From NCBI RefSeq assembly GCF_024868665.1, contig NC_079890.1:37310504-37374503 (forward strand): a stretch of 64,000 nucleotides of DNA, given 5' to 3'. Below, one piece after another: positions 11,201 through 26,200 of the stretch. Position numbers and translations under genes: made by a program. The notes under the pieces were generated by a model, which worked only from the letters and a program-made list of their open reading frames with translations, searched no databases and was not told where the DNA came from. Numbering within the stretch: the stretch's first letter is position 1; the number at the start of each line of letters is the position of its first letter. The DNA comes from Triplophysa rosa. Lineage: Eukaryota; Chordata; Actinopteri; Cypriniformes; Nemacheilidae.

Positions 11201-14200
11201 TATCATTTTGTCTGAAGTATGCATTTTGGGAAATGATCTTAAATCAGTTATTACAATCTATTCAGTTATTATTAGGCTTGATCAAGAATTCGTATTAACT
11301 TGATGCAAACAAAAATAAACAAACAAATGAAGAGTTTAGTTCAAAATATGACATAACTCCGTTTTTAAACATCTTCAAAAATCATGTTTTTTATGATGTT
11401 TTAATGTGTTAGTTAGCTGTATTTTTTTGTCTTAGGTATTATGGCTTAAATCAAAACAAACCAATTGCTGTTTGATTGATATTAATTGGAATTCACAATA
11501 AAAAAATTCAAATATTCCTGAACCTGACCGAGTTCTTCCTTGCATTTCTGTCCACATAGTAAATACTGTAATATACATTAGCATTTACTATAGTAAACCA
11601 TAGTAAAATTCCTTGATACTATACCTTAGTGTATTTTAAACTATACTACAAGATTTACTACAATTTACTATAGTAAATACTAGACTTGTGCCAGTGTTCA
11701 ATAACATGGTATAATATAAAATAATGTATAATATAATATTATTTGCATTGTTTGCTATTGACAACAGAACGCAGAAACGCAAGTCTGCTTTGCACATTCA
11801 GCGGTAAATCAGCATTTAATTCAATACAAATCATTGTTTATTTGTGGTTTACTTTAAACGGTCAATATCACGATAACACCGAAGTTCAAGATCAAAGCCC
11901 TAGCAATTACCGTGATACAGCCGAAACGGTCACATGCGTGGTAAATATGCAGCATTTTTTTCATGTCGGTGTTGCTCAGTTGGTAAAGCGTTGACACAGG
12001 TTTTGGGTTCGATTCCCAGCGAACACAAGTACTGATGAGGAATTGAGTGCTTTGGATAAAGGTGTCTGCCAAATCCAAAAGTGTACTGTATATGTAGTTT
12101 AAATATATAAAACGTTTAAAATTAGCGCTTGTTCTTTCTTAACATTTCCCTTTGTAGCACACACAAACATGACTTTGTCTCCGGACTGATTTTAAAACGC
12201 TGCACCTTGACTCTCAGCCATCTAATCCAGCTGAAGTTTGCTTTTTGAGAAAGCTCTCGTCATTTTTGTCTGCAGTACGCTTTAGATGTCATGTGAAGGA
12301 TTCGTGGGCGTGCCGTCTGAGAGCACTGCGCTAGAGTTCTTAAAGTCTCGCAGTATGCGTACGAGGAGCTCTTCCTTATGGCGCACCATATGGGAAGAGA
12401 TGGGGGGGCTTTGAGACCGACAAGCAAAGAGACAAACAGAGAGGACGGAGCTGGAGGTTGGCCAGCGTCAGCACACTCTCTGTGTTTCCCTAAACGCATC
12501 AACACGCTTTTAACACGTAATAATAATAATACGTCTGTATATGAGTGTATAAGTCCAGTCAATGAAGTCCCACCCACCGGCTCTGCACTGATCTTGTGCT
12601 CCATATGGCCATCGTTTGCGATTCATTAAAACTGGCACGACGGTGTTTACCCAGAGTGCTGTGGGCCAGAGAAGATTTCCTGGCAGATGTTGGAGTGGGC
12701 GCTGTAAGCTGCTTCTGTTGTCTGCGTGTTATCCCTCTTTCTCTATGACACAAACACACACAGCAAAAAAAATGGATTCACAGATACATTTCGTCGCAAA
12801 AAAAATATTCATTTGTAATGATTTATTTAGAATTTTCTGTAGATGAAACATTGCAAGATGAAACATGAAAAACCGCATTATCACGACTATCTCCTTCCAT
12901 AGATGCATGAACATCGATCTGTTCATGCCGACATTCCCTCCAAACAGAGAAACCTGGAAAAGATAACAAAGCTTATGCATACTTCAGAAATCATTTGGTC
13001 TACTGAATATTTTATTGTAAAAGATTTGAAACTACCTATAGATGGTTTCAGTGGCAACGACATAAACAAACATTATGTGGCCCAAACACAACCTCCTGTG
13101 GACCTCCGCAAAGAATCAATAACTGTTGAGTAGTTTTAATGTAATTTCATACAATTAATAAACAAGAAAATATTTTAAAAAATTAATTATAAAATATTTA
13201 TATAAAAAATGTATTATTTAAAATAAAAATTAATATAAATATAAAATAATTTGTTGTATTATAACCAAACACAGACCGGAAGTTAATTTCGGGCCAGGCG
13301 CGTGTGTCCGATGAAACCGTCTGTAAACAATGTTGATCGAGATTCCACCTCAACATAAACACACATGTACACAAAGACTCGTGACTAGGAAGATAAAGAA
13401 CTGCTTTTAAATGTAATGATCTGACTTTAAATATCACCAAAAAAACAAAGACTTTATTTAACGCATGTATTGTCCTTTGTGGTACCGGACTGAGCAGAAA
13501 ACGAGTGCCCATTTCTGACGCTTACTGTATATAAAAAGGCGAGTCTGCATCCTGGCAATAAAACAACCCGGTTCACACAAAGTGCTTTAGTACTGCAATA
13601 AGGTAAATGAAAGAGAGTACAAGTTTACTCTTTTAGTCAGCGTAGGATGATCAAAGAATGTTCTAGTAGCAGAGGAGCCAAAAACAAGCAGCAGCGCTAT
13701 GAAACATGGGAGTTCTTAAACAAAGCTAAGACAAAACGCTAACATACTGTATATGCATTGGATGGTATAGAGAGAGAGATATATCCGCAGACTCATGAAC
13801 AGGACAAGCAAATGTTTGGTATGGAAAGCGTGTGTGTGTGTTAGTGAGATACAGACTACCCATAACTGCATCTATCTCATGGTGTGAGTGTTTTATTGAA
13901 AGCAGAGCGCCGGGGCACACGGCACCCAGCACATTGCTCACGGGCTGCTGTCAGAGGCCTGCGGAGTGTTGATACTTCACATCTGTATCACCAGCCAGCT
14001 GCGGAGCGTTAAACTGACAGCCAGAGAGAAAAAGAGAGCGAGAGACGGTTCATATGAACACGGTGGGCCGGAGAATGTGTCTGCTCAATCTCATCCTCTT
14101 AAACCTGCTGAAAGCAAACACGAAGAGTCGGTCGCCAGTGTATCTTGTGTTTTGAATGCCAGAGACGGACTATTTTTAGTATATTTTTAGCATATAGCAT

Positions 14201-17200
14201 ACTTTTTTGGGCAACCAGCTTCGACCGCACACCAAACTATGCATGAGAAAGAAAAACCACAGATCTCTTTAAAGGGATACTTCACCTGAAAATGAAGATT
14301 CTGTCATCGTTTACTCACCTTCGAGTTGTTCCAAATCTGTATAAATCGCTTTGTTCTGATGAACACGGAGAAAGATATTTGGACGAATGCTCGTGACAGT
14401 TCTTGGACCCCATTGACTCCCATAGTAGGAAAAAATACACCGGTAGTCAAAAGTGGCCCAGAACCTACATTCTTCAAAATATCTTCTTTTGTGTTCAACA
14501 GACAAAAAAACGATAAAGTGATTTTTCCCACTATGGGAGTCAATGGGTGTTGAGATCTGTTTTGGCTACAAGCATTCTTCCGAATATCTTTCTCTGTGTT
14601 CATCAGAAGAAAGACATTTATACCGATTTGGAACAACTCGAAGGTGAGTAAATGATGACAGAAGTTTTCATTTTTGGGTGAACTATCCCTTTAATATTTC
14701 AGTTATTTCTCCTAGACATCAAAGAGATTAAACGGAGGGCAAATGGAAACGTTTGCTTAAGTCTCGGATATTTCTCCAGGGGAAAAGTGTCAGAAATCTC
14801 ACAAATGTCTCCGTCATTAGAGTTCCAGAAAAGATCTCAGTAATGTCTCAAACTGAGCTCAGGTTCTGCGATCAAAAGTCATGCAATTGAAGATCTCAAT
14901 GGTCTCTCTCGCTCTCTCTTTCAGGCTAACCTGCCCCTCCTGCAGAGAGAGCTTCTTCACTGCGCCCGGATGGCCAAGCAGACCCCAGCGCAGTATCTGG
15001 CCCAGCACGAACAGCTCCTGCTGGACGCCAACGCCAGCTCGCCCCTGGACTCCTCCGAGATCATGCTGGAACTCAACGAGCACGGCAAGAGACGCACGCC
15101 GGACAGGTACGCGACTTCCGCGTTTTCGTAATATATATACACATTCGCTCATAAATATCTACAAAGTCAAGCAAAGAGCAAAAATGCAGACGGCTGCGGT
15201 AAATGTCAACACAACCTTGCCCTGGGCAATACTTTCTTCTGTTTGGCTTTGAAATTCACACACGCTTAAATGTAATGAGTGGGGGGTTAGACCACACAGA
15301 GGGGGACTGTGAGGAGGGGAAGGTGTGCCAGGTGGTGCCGGCTGTCTGTGAAGGGAAAACAGAATGAGATGGTCTAAACGTTACACAAAAACAAGCGTCT
15401 GTCCTCCTCAAATGAAATGGCAGCGCAGATACATTACTGATTCTAGAACAGCTCATAACTGGAGTCAAGCCTCTTTAATGATTTCGAAATAATAGTGAAA
15501 CAATAAAAAAAAGTACTTTCCGTACTCATGAAGCAACACTGAATATTTCTACATGTTTAGTGTAATGTCACTGACGGGCGGAAAACTTGTATCACCATAT
15601 TTCAGTTTAAAGGTATTTTATTTAAAGGTCAAGTGTGTAGTTTTTTTGGAGGATCTATTGACAGACATGCAATATAATATACATAACTATGTGTTCAGAG
15701 GTGTATAAAGATCTTAATGAAGCGTTATATTTTTATTACCTCAGAATGAGCTATTTCTATCTACATACACCGCGGGTCCCCTTACGTGGAATACGCCATG
15801 TTGTTTCTACAGGAGCCCTAAACGGACAAACTGCTCTACAGAGCGCGTTTCGTAATTACGTTATCTCCTTCGGTAAAGAAGCGAACATGCGACAACATCT
15901 TAGTTCTGTGTCAGCCACCGTAGCGCTTCGTAAGGGAGAGGCGGAGTGAGCCGTTGGTTGCAATTCGTAACCTCACCACCAGATGCCGCTAAAATCTCTA
16001 GATCGCTCCTTTAAACGTATTTCCGACACTTGCTTGCTTGGACTTTGTCAACAGTGTTTTGTTATTTTAAAAGTATCGTTTTTTTTCTATTTGATGAAAA
16101 GTAGCGATTTTGGACATACAAGGTTTCCACCCATCAGCGACATTATGTTTCTTTGTTTTACATTTAAAACATTTTTGCTTCGACAGATTTTTTTAACTGT
16201 CACACTGAAAACAACTGAGATCTGCCAGTGCAATGCCACAAAACGTACGTTCACGAAAACAATCTCTGAAAACAAGTTCTAGGTTTTCTTTGGTGTTACT
16301 CCTCGAATGAACATCATGAACAAAGAGATATTTTAACTAAAAAACAAGTATAAAAACTAATTAAAATCTCATTAAAAGCTCATTTTTTCAACGCGTCGAC
16401 AGTGACTAATGTAAAAATCATTTGCAGACACAAGAAAGTTTTATCAGAATGATCACAACATTATATTAAGCTGCAATCCATAACGTTTGCCACTCTTTTT
16501 CCATCTCTGTAACATAAGATCGTATATTACTTTACACGCCTACCTTTATGTGCGCGTTCAAATGATGTCGAACTGACCTAGAAAATCGTGCCCGAAATGA
16601 TTATTGTAAAGTTACCAGTGTAAATCGGGGTAGATGACGAGTTTAAACGTCAATGTTTTATGTACTTTCTCAGCTTATTTAAGTTTATTTTCGAACCAGA
16701 AAAACGTACGAATTGCAGCTTCAAATGGGTTTCATCCAAATAGACCATATCACCTCCATATGTTTCCATGTATGCTTTATAATATGTCTTGAAGGAATAG
16801 CTGAATTAGAAATATACACATACTGTATGTCTCCATTGAATATAATTACGTATAACTGTATTAAATACGACTGTGTGAACCTAATATCCGAAATATTGAA
16901 GCACAAACATTCCAATTTCTCTTTATTTGTTTATCTTCTATGTTCTCACCCACACTGCATCATGTTAGTAGCACTGTAGCTTCCCATATGTCACAGATGT
17001 GTCCAGATGGTGATGTTGTTGAACCCCTGCTTGACCTGATCCGGGGGGGGGATAGACGAATAGCTAAAGAGAGAAAGACAGAGAGTGGGTGGGTGGGGGT
17101 AGAGCAATGGGCAATCTCTTACTATAATCCATACACCTCCATCTCCGAGGCTTACCGTATCGCGACGGGAGAACCAGCTGTTGCTCTGATTTGTGGGATA

Positions 17201-20200
17201 TCTGACCAAAGAGACGCCACTACGGGCTGAAAGTTTTCAGGGGGGTCACGATGGGGTGCTGAACGCGCACGGTCGAATCTCAAGCGCTGGAAAACAGGCT
17301 AAGCTGCCACGCGCGTTTATTTTACGCTCGCGTATGGGAGAGAGAGACGCTTTCGACCTGAATATCTCGGCTAAACAGATTATTATCAACACTGCGGCGC
17401 GGGCCGGCCAGATGGCTCCGAAACGCCAATGTCACTGAACATCTGCCAAAGGGAGCAGCTCTCGCCGTACAGCAGCTCAGAGGAGAGAAAAAGAAGGAAC
17501 GGGAAAGATTAAGAGGTTGAGGTTTAACTCCAGTTTCTTGGTATAGGAAGGGCCAGAGTCCACATATGGCTCACAGCTGGCCTCAACATTTGGACACATG
17601 AGCTCAGAGAAAGAGAGAGAGCAGCGGGTGGGATGGATTAGACTGCAAGCATGCGAAATCGCGAATGGCCTTCTTAAGTGCCTTTACACTTCTCTACCAG
17701 GACCAAAGACGGCGCAGGTGACAGAGACGGCCTGCATGTGGAACATCTGGCCAAACGGCCGTGCACGGTGAGCCCCAGTCAACGCTTCAGCCCCAGCAGC
17801 GGCCTGCCGGCTCACCCCCCACCCAACGGCCTGTCATCGCACCCACCCAACGGCCTGCCGCATCCCAACCCTCCGGCCCCGCAGCATTACCGGCTGGAGG
17901 ACATGGCCCTGGCGCACCACTACAGAGACGCTTACAGACACGCCGAGCACAGGGACGCTCGGGACCGCCACAGACAGACAGGTACGATGAAGCTAGAAAT
18001 GACCTCGTTTATAATGAATAGGCTTTTTTCTTTTCAAAGGATGTCTTAAGCATAAAACTTCCTACATTTTGTTAGACACTTTTATATAATTTAGCTTCTC
18101 GAGTCTCAAGTACCAAAATGGCATTCCGGATATGAGACTTTCTTTAGTTGATCACAAACATGTCATTTTATATTAAAATGCCATCGGGTTATCTTCTTAT
18201 GTGGGATGCGAAACGTGGAAACAAAATTTTCGTTTGAAGGTGAACTAGGAATAGAAAAGCATTACTGGAAAACAAGCACAAAAAAAACATTTGACAGCAT
18301 TTTATCGTTTTGATTTCATTGATTTAAGTCATGTGTCCGGCTACACGTGCAATAACAGCAGTACAACGTCAAACTGCACAATTACACGGCTTTCGCGTCA
18401 TGTGCTAACATGTCACCGTGTTTGTGTTGAAGCGGTGCACGGAACACGTCAAGAGGAAGTGATCGACCATCGGCTTACGGACCGCGAGTGGGCCGAGGAA
18501 TGGAAGCATCTCGATAACGTATGTTTGTCTAGAAGCTTCATTGTTTCATACATTTAAAGAGACAGTTCACCCCACCATTAAAGTTACGATGTCATTCACT
18601 CAGCTTTAAAAATGTCTGTGTCTGGTTGAACACAAATAAAGATATTTAGAAAAATGTCACAATGCAACTGACATTTCTGGGGCATCACTGACTACCATAG
18701 TAGGGAAAATAATTGTTGTTTTTTTTGTTCTGTTGAACACAAAAGAAGATATTTTAAGGAATTTAGGAAAGAAAAAAGTTCTCTTTGACTACCATTTGAA
18801 TGTTTCCTACGATGTCCCAGAAATGTCAGTTCATTCTTCAAAATATCTTTCTTTGTGTTTAACAGAACAAAGAAATGTACACAGGTTTGGAATAACTAGA
18901 GAAGGAGCAATTCATGACAGAATTTCCGTTTTTGGGTGAACTGTCCCTTTAAGAGAGTTGAAAACCTAGCTAATGTTGATGGTCAACCAGGTCAAAACCA
19001 GATCCCCCTTATCTAGACCAGTTAGTGACCACCACGAAACCATGTAAAACCCATCATCTTCCTTTTTGGATTTCAGTAAGACGTTTACCTCCATGGCGCA
19101 CGCACACACACCCTCAAACACACATTGAATAAAGAAGCCACAGCTGGAGTGAGGAAGCCAGAGAAGGAAGTTCCCACTGCAGTCGGCATCTGAGACGAGC
19201 GCTGCGGTCTGTGGCTTTCTGCTGGAGCCTGTCCAAAACTGAAATAAATACAGCCAACAACATACTCACACAGAGAGGAATGACATCACAGGGATAGGGT
19301 TATTGAGGAGGGAGGAGCAAGAGAGAGTCTATAGGAAGAGAAGGCAAACCATCACTGGTACTTCCATCATTACATTTTCCAGTCTACTGTTTCAAAAGAG
19401 CAATAAGTTTATTTTCAACTCCCAAAGCATAGTCTTGCGTAAACCATAATGTATTATTTTCATTACACATCAATATGTCAACCTCTATCCATAATGCAAG
19501 CAAAACCTCACTAACACACACACACACACGTCTAAGCATCTGTTGTGGCCTGGTCACATGTGGAGTAGCTAGGATGCTATTACATCTTAAACAGTTTCCA
19601 ACCTCTTTGTTTTTCTTTCTGTAGCTGTTGAACTGCATCATGGACATGGTGGAGAAGACGCGGCGTTCTCTCACCGTGCTGCGACGCTGCCAGGAGGCTG
19701 ACCGCGAGGAGATGAACCACTGGATCCGTCGCTATAGCGACGTGGAGGATATGAAAAAAGGTGGGAGCTCCGCCCAGCGGCCTCCTCCTCTTCCTCCCCA
19801 CCACAACTCTTCCTCCTCCAACACTCCTAACAGCAGCGACACGCAGCCGCTAGGTACATGCACCGCTGCAGACGCCGGCGCAGATGCTCGCCACGCGGCA
19901 TGCCACACACAGTCAGCATGGTGCTATTAGGAAAAAAATGGCCTTTATGCGCCGCCAAAAGTGCTAATAAAAGTCGCTTTGGAGAAAAGCGTTGATTAAA
20001 TGTTGGCGAATGAGTGTTCTTGAACGACTTTTAAGTGAACGATTCATTCTCGCTGACGTAACGAATCGATTCATATTTCATATTATCACTTTTTGGTGTT
20101 TCACGGCACTGGTAGCTAAAGATTTTTGGATAGAATTTTATCGTTGTGTTGTTGTTTACGTTTGAGGGTGTATACAAAAACGCTGGTCTGTCGCAATATC

Positions 20201-23200
20201 ACGACAACAAAAAAAAACACGTTTCAAGAATGAAAAAAAACGTCGTTTGTTGCTTTGTAAACAACACAATGCTATCAGTCAAATGTGTCTTCAATTTTAG
20301 TTTAGTTTGTGTTCTCTTTTTTTCCATTGTGGCAAATGTAAAACCACCATCTACAGTATGTCGGAGTGTCAAACAAATATTGCTGCTAAATTATTGACAA
20401 TATTAACATTTGTCGTGGTTGTATTTGTAACATTGACAAAATATCGATAATCACGGTTATTAATATCAAAACCTATATACTGCGACGTCACCATGTATAA
20501 CAATGTCTCCTCTTTTGTAATGCTTTCCACAGATATCCACAGAGATTTCCTACACCGGCCGGCTTCAGGCTACCTGCCTGAGGAGATCTGGAGGAAGGCG
20601 GGTAAGTGCATTCGGTCTACTGTCCTCCACACACACAGACACAAACAAACACATACAGACAGACATATGTCCACTGGCCTGCAGGGCCGAGCAGCCATAG
20701 TTACGCAAGGCGAGAGAGGCCGTTGAATGGCATTAGTGTTAAGCGATCCCATCTGCCATGAAAGACAACTGCAGTCAAAGCTGCAGTGAGAATGCGGTAA
20801 CTGCAGCAGTCAACAGCAGCGCAGCGCAGGTAGGGACGATAAACACGACCCTGCGCGGAGAGACAGACGGGTGTGAACGACATTTAAAAGCAGTGTTTGA
20901 GAGATAAAAAAGAGGGGGGTGTATGTAAGCCCGGATGTCTTTTGTAGGTCACACACAATACTGATGGGGTCATCCCGAGCACAGGTGTTGTCACGTGCCC
21001 AAAGGGTTAAAGGGCACTACCACCAGTAACATTGCTGTTTAGTAAAATCAATATGGCGTTTGGCATTCATGATGGCCGAAGAAAACTGCTGTTGTCTACG
21101 ACACATTGTTGCATTTTCACTGTGAACAAAAAGCATTTTTAACTGCAATTGTTTTTCGTGCAGGTGCCACGAGTATCCAGCTCACGCCTGCACTGAAGCA
21201 ACTGCAAAACAAGCAGGGTGAGTAACAGCGCCCCGATTACACCCAAATCACCTCTTTGAGACACAACCGAGAATTTAAAGAGATTTTATATTTTTCATAC
21301 CTTAGTATGGATCTGTTCTGAAACTCCAGATAAATTTGAGGATAATTTTCTAAGGTCTTATCCTTTTTCTCATTCCTCTTTCACCTGCAAAACATGAGAG
21401 TTAAACGTTTACTGGCACTCCATTTATTCTTAATGGTGTTTAGGAGAAACAGTTTTTAAAAGCATATATATTATATCTCATCTGTGCTTATTTCGATTTT
21501 TTTCAACTCAATTCAGATTTATTTCTTTAGCACTTTTCACAATTTCGCATTTTTGCGAGCTTTATGTTTCATTTATTTTAGCCAAGAGAGTAGCGACACA
21601 AGGAAAGCAAGGAAAAAATAAATACAAAAAAAGATTAAATATACAGAATATATGGTATTATTGCGGGTTTTTTTCATGAGATGTACATCGGCGATACTAA
21701 CAGTGAAAGTAAATCCTTATCGAACCGTTATATCATTTTAATGTCGCTCCTTGCTGTGGTGAGACATCTTTGAAAAAAGTGCAAAAAATTAATTGTTACC
21801 GAATAAATATTTAGGACGGATAAAGCAAAATAAATAAATTGTTATCAGATAAATAAATGAATTATGACAGATGATGCAAAATAAATTGTTATTGGATATG
21901 ACATTTTAAAAAATACAGTCCGATAACAATTTATTTATTAAATATTTATTCGCTAACAATTTATTTTTTGCATTTTGTTTCAAAGATGTCTCACCACAGC
22001 GATAACAATAAATAACGATGACGGATAAAGCAAAATAAATAAATTGTTATCGTACTGTATTTTTTTTAAATGTCACTCATTGCTGTGTTAAAGCCAGAAA
22101 CATCTTTGAAAAAAACAACTCCTGAATTCTAAAGCATCCCGGTGGGATTAAAACGCTAATATCGCCGCCCCGTGCTTTCCATTACGTGCCAATTGCTGCA
22201 GCATCTGCTCCCGAGTCTCCTTGATAAAAATTAATTAAATTTGCAAACTAATTTTAGTGGTGCGTGCTCCGTTGAAGCAGTCTAATGTTTTCAAGAATAC
22301 TGAGAAAAACACACCAGAACCAAAATGATGAAGCGAAAAGAGAAGCGGTGTAGAATGAAGCAGATACGGGATGTAAAAACGAGAAGTGTGTGTGTTTGTG
22401 TGTGGGAGGTGCGGAGAGAACAAACTGAATACTAACTAGCTTTCCAGCTGAGACAGTAGTGATGTAGATTTGAAAACACACATGCACACACACAGTCAGT
22501 AGCCCGAGGCAGAACTCCGTGGAGAATTGAAAGGAGGGTGAGTTATGACAGATATTTATGACCGGGCTGCTCACAACCAACTGTCTAGAGTAAACACACT
22601 ATGGGGCAAAGAGTGTAGAGCCAAGACATATGAAAAATGTGCAGTCTGAACGCGTGTGTGTATCTACCCCCTGCAGCAAGAGACATGCATCCACAGAACT
22701 CATAACTTCCTGACAGATTGTGAAATCTTGCACCGCATAACACAGTAGCTCTATTCTAAAAGCTGTCAAACTACCACGCTGTCTGCTGCCTACATAGTGA
22801 CATCTACTGAAATACAATCTCTAAAGTGACCGGTTTAACAGCTCTACATAGGAAACGAAACGGATGAGAGACTTGACTCGCCGTTTATAACATCAATAAT
22901 TTGATTTGACTGTCCTGGAGCTTAGTGGCAAGTTAACAGCACGCGCGTGTTACAAAAAGGTCCAATGGGATGCTAACAAAAGTGCATGCTGTTAAAGGTA
23001 CAGTTCACCCAAAAATGAAAATTCTGTCATCATTTACTCACCCTCGTGTCATTTCAAACCTTTAGGACTTGCTTTCTTCCACAGAACACAAAAGAAGATA
23101 TTTTGCACTGGACCCCATTCACTTCTATTGTATGGACACAAAAGCAATGCAAGTGAATGGGGGCTGGTTAACAACAGTCTTCAAAACATCTTCTTTTGTG

Positions 23201-26200
23201 TTCTGCGGAAGAAAGTATGTCGTGGCGACAGTAAATGATGACAGAATTTTCATTTTTGGGTGATCTATGCAATACAAAAGGAGATATTCACAAATTCATG
23301 GTCATTTTTCAATTCAACGTTTCACACAAATTGTTATGCTGATAACTTGTAATGAGAAACATGTAATGAAAACTATATGAAAAATAAATACACTAAATAT
23401 TTTTAATACTTTTAATACAAGGTCTTACTTTCCAACACAAAACATGACGATACAATGATGCAACGATACTTGATTTTTTTTCAGCAAAATTGTTTTTTTT
23501 GTGTCTTGCATTCAGAGAAATCTGACAAAATTTAGTGATGTTTTCTCTTAAAGGTCTAGAGTGGGATTTATAGCGGCCACTAGCGGTGAGTTTGAGAATT
23601 GCAACCAATCTCTCAGTCTTTATTATTTGCGTGGTCTAAGCTATGATAAAACAAAGCGTTTCATGCTTGCATTGCACAGCACGTTTGAGGGCGGAGCTAG
23701 CTAACAGTAAATGGAGAGGATCAGAGGTGACGTATTTTTGTAGGCTAACCCGGAAGTAAGCGCCGCGCTGGTTCCCTCGACCATAGACGTTTGGAAGATC
23801 GCAAAAAATAAGCTCCTTGATTAACAAAGGTTTATGATGTTTACACATTTTGTCTAAAAAGATCATCTTTACAAATCAACACCCCATTTGTTACTTTTGA
23901 AGCCGAAATACAATCGGCAGAAGTAAAAAGCTAACACGATGCTATAAACAGACTACACTTAAGGTCGCTTGATATCAACGTCACCACCACCAAGCCTCCG
24001 ACAACTCTCTCAAACTTTATTAAAAATGTGTTCCCTGGTCAGTAATTACACTGTGAATGAATCCGCATCTACGACTTAAGAGATTTGTGCCCATGTTTCA
24101 TTATTTGCGAGCTTTATATGCGCGATGACGTCTAACTTAAGTTAGAAGTAGTCGCTTTTAGCAACTTGTTAGCAACCGCCGTATTTAAGACAAAATAAAG
24201 CTTTTAAAAAATCACAAGCGGGTTATAACTGGTGTGTTTTATGTCATAGAATAAAACGGGAAAATACTTAGAGGTTTTGTTTACCACAGACATTATTTCG
24301 GGCGATTTACCAAAAACCCATTCAAAAAACCCATAGACTTTCGAGCGAGGGAACCGGAAGTCCTAAAATGCTAACTCGCTTCCGGGTTTTGCATACAAAA
24401 ATACGTCATCTCTGAGCCTGCCTATAGCAACGCTGTTAAAGGCGTTTGATCTGACAGCAAGATAGCAGTTAGGAGTAAGTTAGTAGACCTTTTTCACCCC
24501 TTTGTAAAGTCAGGGACAACCGGACCACGTACCGCAGGGTAGAGGGAGAGGAAACAAGCTTTGTAGAGTTGTTTGTCCGTTTAGGGCTGCTGTACAAAAC
24601 ATGGCGGCGAATTCAATGTATGTAGGCCCGCTCTGTATGTAGATAGAAATAGCTCATTCTAAGGTAATACAAACATAACGCTTCATTACGTAAGGTCTTT
24701 ATACACCTCTGAAGAAATAGTTTTGCATATTATATTGCATTTCTGTCAACAGATCCTCCTAAAAATCCCACATTGCTCCTTTAAAACAAGAAAAACCCGT
24801 TTGCCAGTGGTGTAATAAAAAAGTTACAAAACAAGAAGATGGAAAACAAGATAATTTTTTAACCCCACTGGCAAACAGACTGTTCTTATATCAAGCATTA
24901 ACTTCACAAAATTATGTTCGATTTCTCTGCAATCACGATGTCAACAGCTTGTAGCATTTTGCTTCTTAAAGGGACAGTTCACCCAAAAATTTAAATACTT
25001 TTGAAGCACATTCATTTTTGGGTGAACTATCTCTAGAAGTGAATATATCTGTAGATAATTGTACTGGAATCATATAAAATAAGACTTTTGAAGCACACAT
25101 GGCAGAACAATGTTGTCAAATGTTTGGAACATCCTTCTCATCCTTTCACATGCCTTTAAATGCTGTCTAGACAGACAGCTCACTAGATTCTATGACTGCA
25201 GAGCTTATGATAAATGTTTGGGTTAAAAATGAGGCAGTTTAAGAGCCCTAATTAGTTGCAGGATTTCTATTTAAAGCTATATCCACTCACACCTGCTCGA
25301 CCTACAAAAGAAACACACATGAAACATTTACTCACAAATAATGACATTATCAGAACAAGTCATCCTCCCAGAGGAACATTTAATTGCCTCATGAGACTTG
25401 ATGGACTTCTCGGTTATGTTTCAGATGCTTCTAAATACTTCAGGGGAAATAAAAATAGACACAGAAGAATTAAAGCGACAGTTCACCCAAAAATGAAAAT
25501 TCTTTCATTGTTTACTCACCGTCTTTTCATTTCAAACCTTTATGACTTTTCTTCTTCCGCAGAACACAAAAGAAGATATTTTAAAGAAAGTTGGTAACCG
25601 AACAGCACTGGACCCCATTCACTTCTATTGTACGGACACAAAACAAATGCAAGTGAATGGGGGCCAGTTAACAACAGTCTTCAAAATATCTTCTTTTGTG
25701 TTCTGAAGAAGAAAGAAAGTCAATGACAAGAGGGTGAGTAAATGATGACAGAATTTTCACTTTTGGGCGAACTTTTTAATAGATAACATGCAGTTAGAAT
25801 GTAGATTTACAAAATGAATGTAGTCCAGATCACTTTGGTTCTCATGAGAATTTGACAAGTGCATGTTTACACCACTGTCTTTGTTGGCAATTCTAGAGAA
25901 AATCTCAAGCTCAGGAGAATACCGGGGTCTAAGAGAAACAACTGACATAAACAGCTATAAACATGTGTCTCGTCTCTCAAAAAAAAATGAAATATTAAAG
26001 CCGATGTTATTAGGCAAATAGGCATGCTTGTGAACAAACATTTGAGACGTTTGCCGCCATCCACACTGCAAATAATTGTAACCCCAGTCGTCGGTATCAA
26101 TTATTAAAAGCTTATTTTTCCGACAGAACGTTTTAAATCTTGGATGATGTACATCTGTTCGCTGCGAAGAAACATGCTGAAAGCTTTGAGTGCCTCAATA

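Noticed and set aside
11965..12040. Possible tRNA gene with A and B box-like words
   Set aside because: Anticodon arm and acceptor stem do not pair, and a SINE body follows, so it is a tRNA-derived SINE.
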